Below, piece after piece: positions 19,227 through 27,817 of a stretch of 64,000 nt of DNA. The translations under genes and the position numbers were made by a program. The notes beneath the pieces are model-generated. The model made no database searches. It was not told the origin of the DNA and saw only the letters and a list, made by a program, of their open reading frames with translations. Each line of letters begins with the position of its first letter. Within the stretch, counting starts at the first letter, position 1. The stretch is from RHKX01 sp041393495 (GTDB taxonomy: Bacteria; Actinomycetota; Thermoleophilia; Solirubrobacterales; 70-9), in NCBI GenBank assembly GCA_041393495.1, contig JAWKKA010000004.1, forward strand, positions 62,001 through 126,000. The letters are read 5' to 3'.

Positions 19227-20279
19227 ATGCACGAGCTTCCGACTATCCAAGCTGCCCGGGCCGACGTGCCGGCATCGTCCGGTGGGCTGTCGGCGGACGA
19301 GATCGCCGAGCTGACGACCGAGGTCAAGGAGCTCGCCGCCCGTCGCGACGCGGTGATCCTCGCGCACAACTACGAGCTCCCCGAGCTCCAGGACCTCGCC
19401 GATTACGTCGGCGACTCGCTCGGCCTCTCGCGGGCGGCGGCGGCGACCGAGGCGTCGGTGATCGCCTTCTGCGGCGTCCACTTCATGGCTGAGACGGCAT
19501 CGGTGCTGTCGCCCGAGAAGAAGGTCCTGCTCCCGGACCTGAACGCCGGCTGCTCGCTGGCCGACTCGATCACCGCCGACGAGCTCCGCGCCTGGAAGGC
19601 CGAGCACCCCGGCGCGATCGTCGTCATGTACGTGAACACCTCGGCCGAGGTCAAGGCCGAGACCGACTACTGCTGCACCTCCTCGAACGCCGTCGACGTC
19701 GTCGACCACATCTGGCAGGAGCACGGCCCCGAGACCGAGATCCTGTTCGGCCCGGACATGTGGCTCGGCGCCTTCGTCGAGCGCGAGACCGGCGTCATCG
19801 ACGATCCCGAGCGCCGCGCCCGCTTCCACATCTGGGACGGCGAGTGCCACGTCCACGCCGGGATCCGCCCGGTCGACATCAACACGATGCGAGCCGCCAA
19901 CCCGGAGGCCGAGTTCCTGATCCATCCCGAGTGCGGCTGCACGACCCAGGCGATGGAGTACGTGGCGGCCGGCGACATCTCCGGCGAGGGCGTCCACATG
20001 CTCTCGACCTCGGGGATGGTCCAGCACGTCCAGCAGAACCCGGGCGGCGACTTCATCGTCGCCACCGAGACCGGGATGCTCTATCCGCTCGAGCAGGCTG
20101 CCCCCGGCGCCCACCTGATCGCCGCCAACCGGATGGCCTTCTGCAAGTACATGAAGATGATCACGCTGCCGAAGCTGCGCGACTGCCTCCGCGACATGAC
20201 CAACGAGATCAAGGTCCCGCCCGACATCGCCGCGAAGGCGCGGATCCCGATCGAGCGGATGGTCGCGATCGGCGGTTAG
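19227..20279 (+). CDS. nadA: Quinolinate synthase
   Basis: 350 residues. Condenses iminoaspartate with dihydroxyacetone phosphate to give quinolinate. Iron-sulfur cysteines sit in NAGCSLAD (Cys109), HPECGCT and AFCKYMK, the three-cysteine pattern of the 4Fe-4S NadA. HNYELPELQDLADYVGDS and STSGMVQHV are also diagnostic. GACGGAGGT lies about eight bases before ATG. A -10-like TAGACT at 19135-19140 could give an 80-base leader. The 3' end overlaps the convergent DUF559 gene by four bases. Confidence 0.95.
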   Translation: MHELPTIQAARADVPASSGGLSADEIAELTTEVKELAARRDAVILAHNYELPELQDLADYVGDSLGLSRAAAATEASVIAFCGVHFMAETASVLSPEKKVLLPDLNAGCSLADSITADELRAWKAEHPGAIVVMYVNTSAEVKAETDYCCTSSNAVDVVDHIWQEHGPETEILFGPDMWLGAFVERETGVIDDPERRARFHIWDGECHVHAGIRPVDINTMRAANPEAEFLIHPECGCTTQAMEYVAAGDISGEGVHMLSTSGMVQHVQQNPGGDFIVATETGMLYPLEQAAPGAHLIAANRMAFCKYMKMITLPKLRDCLRDMTNEIKVPPDIAAKARIPIERMVAIGG

Positions 20280-21214
20280 GCCGCCCGCGTGCGCTCGGCG
20301 AGGATCGCCGCGATCTCGGCGGCGACCGCGGCCCCGTCGGCGAGCGCCCGCCACGAGTAGCGGCGGACGAGGTAGCCGGCCCGGGCGAGGGCGGCGTCGC
20401 GCTCATTGTCCCGGTCGCGCTGCGCCCGGTCGAGGTGGGCGCCGCCGTCGGCCTCGACGACGAGGCGGGCGTCGGGCCAGAGGAAGTCGACCTCGAAGCC
20501 GAGCAGCGGCACGTCGACGGCGGGGAGGGGGAGGCCGTGGTCGCGGCACGTCTCGAGCACGACCTCCTCGAGCCGCGAGCGGGTCGCCTCCAGCGGCAGG
20601 ATCCGCTCGGCGAGCAGCTCGCGAACGACCCCGGCACCCTGCCGCGAAGGGGAGGCGTCGAGCAGCGACCGCAGCCGCTCGCGGTCGAGCGCTCGGAGCT
20701 TCTCGGCCTGCTCGAAGGCGCGCCTGACCTGCAGCGGGGTGAGGATCGTGGCGAGGTCCCAGACCGTGCGGGTCGGCGTCGTGACGGGGATCCGGTTGCG
20801 CGTCGTGATGTCGCGGTCTGAGAGGCAGCGAGGGAAGTGGCAGACGACCCCGGCCGGGCCGCGCTGGCCGCGACCGGGGACGCTGACGTGGATCGCGAAC
20901 TGCTCGCGACGGGGGACGATCCCGAGCAACTGGCCGGCGGGGCCGTGGCTGAGCGCGGCGCCCGGGGCGCAGGCCAGGACCGCGGCGAGCCAGCGTCCCT
21001 CCTGCGTCAGCGCCCGGTGCCCGACCGCGTAGACGCCGCGATGGAGGCGGTGCAGGTGGGCGCGGCGGGCGAGGCCCTGCACCTGCTCTGCCGTGATTCC
21101 GACCGCGAGCAACTGCCGGCGGGCGACGACGCCGTGCTGCCGCGCCGCCAGGTCGGCGATCGAAGCGGCCAGTGGCTGGCGGACCGGGTCCATGCGACAC
21201 CAAACCCCAGCCAC
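20276..21214 (-). CDS. DUF559 protein with AbiEi-like winged-helix N-terminus
   Basis: 312 residues from GTG 21214, which has GGGGAGGAG upstream; ATG 21193 is an alternative. Residues about 15-60 (AARQHGVVARRQLLAVGITAEQVQGLARR) resemble the winged-helix domain of AbiEi-type antitoxins. The C-terminal third (VDFLWPDARLVVEADGGAHLDR...RDNERDAALARAGYLVRRYSWRAL) is a DUF559/Vsr-like PD-(D/E)XK fold. Such genes are abundant in high-GC actinobacteria, usually without a partner toxin, and their role is unknown. No AbiEii-type nucleotidyltransferase is adjacent. It follows the DUF389 gene by 21 bases and may share its transcript. Confidence 0.75.
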   Translation of the reverse strand: MAGVWCRMDPVRQPLAASIADLAARQHGVVARRQLLAVGITAEQVQGLARRAHLHRLHRGVYAVGHRALTQEGRWLAAVLACAPGAALSHGPAGQLLGIVPRREQFAIHVSVPGRGQRGPAGVVCHFPRCLSDRDITTRNRIPVTTPTRTVWDLATILTPLQVRRAFEQAEKLRALDRERLRSLLDASPSRQGAGVVRELLAERILPLEATRSRLEEVVLETCRDHGLPLPAVDVPLLGFEVDFLWPDARLVVEADGGAHLDRAQRDRDNERDAALARAGYLVRRYSWRALADGAAVAAEIAAILAERTRAA

Positions 21215-21235
21215 TGGCGAGGCGCTCCTCCCCGG

Positions 21236-22258
21236 CTACTCCGCGGCCGGCTCCTCGTCGGGGTCGACGTCGGCGCGCCGACTCGCGCCGATCGGCAGGC
21301 CGGCGGAGCGGCGGATGCCGGCGCTGAGGTGCTCGAGCCGCCGACGCATGTAGATCCGCCGCTGCACGATCAGGGTGAGCAGCCCGGCGACGAAGATCGA
21401 CGTCAGGTTGAGCGCGAGCTGGACGGTCGCCCCCCAGGCGGTCGACCAGTCGGCGTAGGCGGCGGCGACGCCGATGTTCGCGGCGGCGGGAACCGTCGCG
21501 ACCGAGATCAGGACGCCGACGAGCGCGCTCGACTTCGCGGTGGTCAGGCTCAGCATCCCGACGACGCCGGCGATGAGGGCGACGTAGACGGAGAAGAAGT
21601 CGGGGTTCGAGATGAACCGGACCAGCGAGTGGGAGTCGAAGCTGATCTGGTCGGGGATCCGCCCGGCTTCGCGGAGGACGATCGTCATCAGGAATGTCGC
21701 GACGGTGCCGACGAAGAACCCGATCAGCAGCGCCGCCGCCGAACGCCGGGCGAGCCGGCGGCTGCGGTTGACGAGGGCGACGCAGGTCCCCGCGATCGGT
21801 CCGAAGTCGGGGCCGACGACCATCGCGCCGACGATCAGGATCGGCTGGTTGAAGTAGATCCCGACCGCGGCGATCAGCATCGCCGCGGTCATGAAGATCA
21901 GGTAGCTGGATGAGAGCTCGACGTTCTCCGAGGTCCTCGAGGAGACGTTCTCCCAGACGACCGGGTCGGCGCCGAAGTCGTCGCGGCGGTGCCGGAAGGC
22001 CTCGCTGGCGGCGCCCGAGATCTCGGCATCGACCTCCTCGATCGCGATCGAACCGTCGATATCGACGTCGAGCTCGCGGAGGTCGGCGACGAGCAGGCTG
22101 ACGTCGCGACGCGCGACGTCAGCGAGGATCAGATCGCCGGCGGGCTTCCGCGCCGCCCCCTCGATGTAGACGATGTTGAAGACGGAGTCGGAGCTCTCGA
22201 GCAGCTCGAGGACGTGCCTGCACTCGGAGCCGGGGGCAACGATCCGGAGGTTGACCAC
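21236..22258 (-). CDS. DUF389 family membrane protein
   Basis: 340 residues. A soluble N-terminal domain (about 1-125) precedes about six membrane helices. The segment from ELSSSYLIFMTAAMLIAAVG to LIVGAMVVGPDFGPIAGTC is the conserved DUF389 core. Start GTG 22258 is supported by TACGAT ending six bases before it (leaderless); earlier in-frame codons give a Pro/Arg-rich, unlikely N-terminus. Function is unknown; the topology suggests a transporter or channel-like protein. Confidence 0.85.
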   Translation of the reverse strand: MVNLRIVAPGSECRHVLELLESSDSVFNIVYIEGAARKPAGDLILADVARRDVSLLVADLRELDVDIDGSIAIEEVDAEISGAASEAFRHRRDDFGADPVVWENVSSRTSENVELSSSYLIFMTAAMLIAAVGIYFNQPILIVGAMVVGPDFGPIAGTCVALVNRSRRLARRSAAALLIGFFVGTVATFLMTIVLREAGRIPDQISFDSHSLVRFISNPDFFSVYVALIAGVVGMLSLTTAKSSALVGVLISVATVPAAANIGVAAAYADWSTAWGATVQLALNLTSIFVAGLLTLIVQRRIYMRRRLEHLSAGIRRSAGLPIGASRRADVDPDEEPAAE

Positions 22259-22445
22259 GCCGGGATCGTATGCGCCGATCTCCCGGCTCGCGGACGGGCT
22301 CGCAGGCTCCGACCCCCGCGGTGGGGCGCGCCCAGGCTCGGGCGCGGCTACGCGCACGGCGCGCGGTCGGCAGCGTGCGCTCGGCACTGCGTCCCAATCG
22401 CGGTCGGCGTGCGAGCGAACGATGTGCGTTCTATGAGGGATCGCT

Positions 22446-22451
22446 TATGAT
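22446..22451 (+). promoter_or_regulatory. Candidate -10 box ahead of ftsE
   Basis: TATGAT matches the -10 consensus at five of six bases and lies about 90 bases upstream of ftsE in the divergent DUF389-ftsE gap. No good -35 box is visible at the right spacing. Confidence 0.3.
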
Positions 22452-22542
22452 GCGCCTCCGCGGACGCGCCGTCCTGCACGCCGCCGCCCAGCCCGGGTGA
22501 CCGGAGGAACGTTCGCAGCGCCGACGAAGGAGGCTTTCGATC

Positions 22543-23390
<848 letters not shown>

Positions 23391-23394
<4 letters not shown>

Positions 23395-24290
23395 GCCGGC
23401 TCGCCTTCTTCCTCGGCGAGGCCTATCGGGCGCTGCGCCGCAACGCCGCGCCCTCGCTGGCGGCGATCGTGACGATCGCGGTCACGGTGCTGCTCGTCGG
23501 CGTGCTCGTCCCCGTGCTCGACGCGAGCGGCTCGAAGACCGAGGACGTCCGCAGCCAGCTCGAGCTCAAGGTCTTCCTGTTCGACGACGCGACGAACAAG
23601 GAGATCACCGGCCTCGAGCACCGGGTCAGCGCGATCCCGCACGTCGAGAGCGTCGATTACGTCTCGCCCGCGGAGGCGCTGAAGATCCTCGAGGACCGGC
23701 TTCAGGACAAGAGCCTGCTCGATCAGCTCAACAGCAACCCGCTGCCGCCCGCGTTCAACATCAAGGTCGACGATCCCGACAACCTCGAGTCGGTCCAGAC
23801 CGCGCTCTCGCCTCCCGACTCGGCCGGCAAGCCGCAGCCGATCAGCCCCGCGATCGACGAGATCGTCACCGGCGAGCAGACCGAGCAGATCCGCGAGGTC
23901 ACCGGCGCCGTGAAGATCCTCCTGGCGGTGATCGCGGCGCTGCTGGCGATCGCTTCGCTGTTTCTGGTCGGCAACACGATCCGGCTCTCGATCTACGCCC
24001 GCCGCCGCGAGGTCGAGGTCATGCAGCTCGTCGGCGCGACCAACTGGTTCATCCGCTGGCCGTTCGTGATCGAGGGCCTCGTCGTCGGCCTGTTCGGCGC
24101 GATGATCGCGGTCGGCATACTGTTTCTCGGCAAGGTGACCATCGTCGACCCGCTGTCTGACAACTTCGCTTTGGTCGAGAACCTCAACACGATCTCCTTC
24201 GGACCCCTGATCGCCGCACTGGTGACGGGCGCGATGGTGGTCGCGGCGCTTGGCAGCGGAGTGACGCTGCGCCGCTTCCTCCGCATTTGA
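23391..24290 (+). CDS. ftsX: Cell-division protein FtsX
   Basis: 299 residues from GTG 23391, sharing GTGA with the ftsE stop. One N-terminal helix, an extracellular loop of about 140 residues (LELKVFLFDDATNKEI...IPHVESVDYVSPAEAL), then three C-terminal helices with RRREVEVMQLVGATNWFIRWPF, the FtsX/MacB core motif. The large loop is where a peptidoglycan hydrolase or coiled-coil partner would bind; the coiled-coil M23 protein at 2727 is a plausible partner by family analogy. The downstream protease begins in its stop codon. Confidence 0.94.
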
Positions 24291-25471
24291 GCGCCGGCCC
24301 GTCCCGAACGCCGACGTTCGCCCTCGGCCTGCTGGCCGGGGTCGCGATCGCCGTCGTGCTGCTCGCGTTCGTCGGGCCGCTTCAGGACCTGTTGCCCGAC
24401 AACCGGACCCCGACGCGGGCGGCCGAGGCGCAGCAGGTCATCGAGGACTCCTACTTCCGGCCGACCGACTCCGGGGAGCTTCAGAACGCCTCGATCGACG
24501 GCATGGTCAGGCGGATCAGCGAGGAGAACGACGACAAGTTCTCGCACTACTTCGATCCCGCCGCCTACAAGCGCTTTCAAGCGTCCACCTCGGGTGAGTT
24601 CTCGGGGATCGGCGTCACCGTCACCGAGGCGAAGCAGGGTCTGCGGGTCGCGCAGGTCTTCGCCGGGGCGCCCGCCAAGGACGCCGGGATCGGCCCCGGC
24701 GATCTGATTGTCGGCGTCAACCGCAAGTCGATCGCCGGCGTCTCGGCGGACGCGGCCGCCACACAGATCAAGGGCCCGCCGGGGACCAGCGTCCGCCTCA
24801 CCGTCGTCGATGCCGACAACGGCGCCAGGCGGCAGGTGGAGGTCGAGCGCGCGAACGTCAAGGTCCCGTCCGTCGCCGGCAGGCTCGAGAAGGCCGGCGG
24901 CCAGCGGATCGCCTACGTCGCGCTGGCCAGCTTCACGAAGGGGGCCCACGGCGAGCTTCGCGACGAGATCGAGAAGCTCGACCGTCGCGGCGCCGAGGGC
25001 CTCGTCTTCGACCTCCGCGGCAACGGCGGCGGTCTCGTCGACGAGGCCGTGCTCGTCCAGTCGATCTTCCAGAAGGAGGGGCCGGTCCTGACGATCGAGG
25101 GCCGCACCCGCGAGAAGCACACGTTCGACGTGACCGGCGACCCGCTCGAGGGAATCGGGCCGATCGCCGTCCTCGTCGACGGCAACACCGCGTCGGCCTC
25201 CGAGATCGTGACCGCGGCGCTCAAGGAGAACCACCTCGCCACCGTGATCGGCACCCGCACCTACGGCAAGGGCGTCTTTCAGGAGGTGATCCCGCTCGAG
25301 GCGGGCGGCGCGCTCGACCTGACCGTCGGCGAGTACCTGACCGCGAACGGGACATCGATCCTCGGCAAGGGCGTCGTCCCCGACGAGCACGTCGCCGACA
25401 GGGACACGAGCGACGGCGACGCCGTCCTCGACGCCGGCCTCGATCGCGTCGCATCCGAGCTGGGGGGGTGA
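24287..25471 (+). CDS. S41 carboxyl-terminal processing protease
   Basis: 394 residues from TTG 24287, which shares TTGA with the ftsX stop. An N-terminal membrane anchor (about 10-32) places the enzyme outside the membrane. A PDZ domain follows (about 95-185, SGEFSGIGVTVTEAKQGLRVAQVF). The catalytic core has the serine in NTASASEIVTAAL and the lysine in GTRTYGKGVFQ, the Ser/Lys dyad of CtpA/Prc proteases. In other bacteria these enzymes control cell-wall hydrolases, which fits its place directly behind ftsEX. Confidence 0.93.
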   Translation: MSAGPSRTPTFALGLLAGVAIAVVLLAFVGPLQDLLPDNRTPTRAAEAQQVIEDSYFRPTDSGELQNASIDGMVRRISEENDDKFSHYFDPAAYKRFQASTSGEFSGIGVTVTEAKQGLRVAQVFAGAPAKDAGIGPGDLIVGVNRKSIAGVSADAAATQIKGPPGTSVRLTVVDADNGARRQVEVERANVKVPSVAGRLEKAGGQRIAYVALASFTKGAHGELRDEIEKLDRRGAEGLVFDLRGNGGGLVDEAVLVQSIFQKEGPVLTIEGRTREKHTFDVTGDPLEGIGPIAVLVDGNTASASEIVTAALKENHLATVIGTRTYGKGVFQEVIPLEAGGALDLTVGEYLTANGTSILGKGVVPDEHVADRDTSDGDAVLDAGLDRVASELGG

Positions 25472-27264
25472 TGGCCTCCGCCTCCGAGCAGGGGCGCCCG
25501 CGGGCGCTCGTCGTCGCCCGCCGGGGTCGCTTCTGGGTCGGTGAGCCGCTCTTCGAGCGTGGGCCGCAGATCGGCCTTGCCCGCGGCCGCGTCAGGGTCG
25601 AGCCGGGCGGAATCGCGCTCTGCCGGATCGACCACCGCGGCGGCCGGCCGATCGCCGACCTCGGTCGCGCCGGGTGCGCCCGCGACGTGGTCGGCGCACT
25701 GCTCGCCGACCGTGGCCTGCGGCCGACGTTCCGCGATTCCCTCGAGCAGGAGGCGGAGAACGCCGTCGCCCGCCTCCGGCGCGATCCGGGCCCGCGCCGT
25801 GACCTGACCGCCGAGCCGACGTTCACCGTCGATCCGGCGACCGCCAGGGACTTCGACGACGCGGTCTCGGCCCGCCCCGAGGGCGACGGCTTCCGCGTCT
25901 GGGTCCACATCGCCGACGTCGCCGCCCACGTCAAGCCCGGGAGCGGGCTCGACCGCGAGGCGCTCGCGCGCGGCAACTCCACCTACGCGCCGGGAACCGT
26001 CAGCCCGATGCTCCCGCAGTCGCTGAGCAGCGGCGCCTGCAGCCTCAACCCGGGCGTCGAGCGGCTCGCGGTCACCGCCGAGATCGAGCTCGCGGGCAGC
26101 GGCGTGCCCCGCTCGGCCTCGTTCTACCGCTCGCTGATCCGCTCCGACGCGCGGCTCGACTACGACCTGCTCGACCGGGTCTTCTCCGGCTCCGAGCGCG
26201 CGCCCGCGCCGGTCGTGGACGCGATCGCGACCGCGCGCCGGGCCACCGCGGCGATCGCCGCAGCGAGCCGTGGCGGCGGCCTCGAGGTGACGAGCTCCGA
26301 GCCGGAGTTCGCGTTCACGCCCGAGGGCGATGTGGCGGCCGCTCACGCGCTCGTCCAGACCGAGGCCCACCGCCTGATCGAAAAGCTGATGATCCTCACC
26401 AACGAGCAGGTCGCGAGGCTGCTCGAGCGCAAGCGCATCCCCACCCTCTACCGCGTCCACGAGCAGCCCGACCCGGCGCGGATCCGGCTGCTGCTCGACC
26501 AGCTCGCCTCGCTCGGCGTGCCGACTCCGGCGCTCGCCGAGGCGGCCGGCCCGACCGAGGCCGGCGAGGCAGCGGTCGAGGCGAGCCGGCTCGTCGCCGC
26601 CGAGGCGAAGCGGCGCGGCCACGGTGCCGACAGCCTCTCGGCGCTCGTGTTGCGGGCGCTCAAGCAGGCCCGCTACAGCGAGGTGAACCGCGGCCACGCC
26701 GGCCTCGGCAGCCCCGCCTATGCGCACTTCACGTCGCCGATCCGGCGCTATCCGGACCTGATCGCGCACCGGGGGCTGCTCGCGGCGATCGACGCCAGCG
26801 AGGAGGCCCCGGACGTCCACGAGGTGGCCTCCGCGGCAGGGCACTGCTCCGACACCGAGCGCGACTCGATGCGGGTGGAGCGCGACGGCGACGACATCTG
26901 CGCCGCGTTCCTGCTCCAGCGCGAGCTCTTCGAGCGTGGGCCCGGCACGGTCTTCGCCGGCGAGGTCGCGGGCGTCATCGGCGCCGGCGCTTTCATCCGC
27001 TTCCGTGGCGAGCACGCGGACGTCTACGAGGGCTTCCTGCCGGCCCGGCGGATGCCCGGCGAGCGGTTCGAGATCAACGAGGTGGAGTCGGCCTTGATCG
27101 GGATGCGAACCGGCACGAGGGTGGGGATCGGCGATTCGCTCGAGGTCGGGGTCGAGTCGGTGGAGCCGCCGCGGGGCCGCGTCGACCTGGTCGTCGCCGC
27201 CGGCGAGGGCGACCGACGGCCGCCGGGGCCGGGGCGCCGGGGCGCGGGACGGAGGCGACGGTGA
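25471..27264 (+). CDS. rnr: Ribonuclease R/II family exoribonuclease
   Basis: 597 residues from ATG 25471, one base overlapping the protease stop (TGATG); GTG 25468 is an alternative. The RNB catalytic domain begins at TVDPATARDFDDAVSA, with the four acidic residues that bind two magnesium ions, and continues to GLGSPAYAHFTSPIRRYPDL. A degenerate S1 domain (about 510-585, GTVFAGEVAGVIGAGAFIRF) closes it. The cold-shock domains of E. coli RNase R are not recognisable in the short N-terminus, so this is a compact form. It degrades structured RNA 3' to 5' and partners with tmRNA-SmpB in non-stop mRNA decay, matching the next gene. A basic PGRRGAGRRRR tail may bind RNA. Confidence 0.93.
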   Translation: MASASEQGRPRALVVARRGRFWVGEPLFERGPQIGLARGRVRVEPGGIALCRIDHRGGRPIADLGRAGCARDVVGALLADRGLRPTFRDSLEQEAENAVARLRRDPGPRRDLTAEPTFTVDPATARDFDDAVSARPEGDGFRVWVHIADVAAHVKPGSGLDREALARGNSTYAPGTVSPMLPQSLSSGACSLNPGVERLAVTAEIELAGSGVPRSASFYRSLIRSDARLDYDLLDRVFSGSERAPAPVVDAIATARRATAAIAAASRGGGLEVTSSEPEFAFTPEGDVAAAHALVQTEAHRLIEKLMILTNEQVARLLERKRIPTLYRVHEQPDPARIRLLLDQLASLGVPTPALAEAAGPTEAGEAAVEASRLVAAEAKRRGHGADSLSALVLRALKQARYSEVNRGHAGLGSPAYAHFTSPIRRYPDLIAHRGLLAAIDASEEAPDVHEVASAAGHCSDTERDSMRVERDGDDICAAFLLQRELFERGPGTVFAGEVAGVIGAGAFIRFRGEHADVYEGFLPARRMPGERFEINEVESALIGMRTGTRVGIGDSLEVGVESVEPPRGRVDLVVAAGEGDRRPPGPGRRGAGRRRR

Positions 27265-27725
27265 GCGGACCCGAGCGCGGCCCCGACGTCGCCACGAACC
27301 GGGCGGCCCGGTTCGCCTACGAGATCGTCGAGACCTTCGAGTGCGGGATCGTCCTGGCCGGCACCGAGGTGAAGTCGCTGCGCGACGGCAAGGCCCGGCT
27401 GCAGGACTCCTACGCCGTGATCGAGGACGGCGAGCTGTACCTGCGCGGCTCCTACATCCCCCCGTATCCACCGGCGCGCGACAACCACGATCCCGAGCGA
27501 CCACGGAAGCTGCTCATGCATCGCGCGGAGATCGAGCGGCTGATCGGCAGGATGCAGCGCAAGGGTCTGACGCTGATCCCGACCAGGATCTACTTCAAGG
27601 GCAAGCGGGCGAAGGTCGAGCTCGCGCTCGCCCGCGGCAGGCAGCAGCGGGACAAGCGCCGCCAGATCCGCGATCGCGACGTGGCACGCGACGTCGAGCG
27701 CGAGCTGAAGGATCGGAACCGCTGA
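27261..27725 (+). CDS. smpB: SsrA-binding protein
   Basis: 154 residues from GTG 27261, sharing GTGA with the rnr stop. SmpB brings alanyl-tmRNA to stalled ribosomes. The oligonucleotide-binding barrel is clear: NRAARFAYEIVETFECGIVL, GTEVKSLRDGKARLQDSYA, YIPPYPPARDNHDPERPRKLL, and the basic C-terminal tail that folds in the mRNA channel. Its RNA partner ssrA lies 3.3 kb downstream on the same strand. Confidence 0.96.
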   Translation: MSGPERGPDVATNRAARFAYEIVETFECGIVLAGTEVKSLRDGKARLQDSYAVIEDGELYLRGSYIPPYPPARDNHDPERPRKLLMHRAEIERLIGRMQRKGLTLIPTRIYFKGKRAKVELALARGRQQRDKRRQIRDRDVARDVERELKDRNR

Positions 27726-27740
27726 ACGGTGCCGTTCAGC
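27721..27740 (+). terminator. Palindrome overlapping the smpB stop codon
   Basis: GCTGAACGGTGCCGTTCAGC forms a 9-bp stem with a two-base centre (in RNA the loop would open a few more bases). It includes the TGA of smpB. Probable transcription terminator or attenuator of the ftsE-smpB operon; no T-run. Confidence 0.45.
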
Positions 27741-27817
27741 TCGCGGCTGCGAAGGCCGCGGACTTCCGCCGCCCTTGCTTCAATGTTTTCGACGAGCCTG
27801 ACGATGGAGGAGCTTGA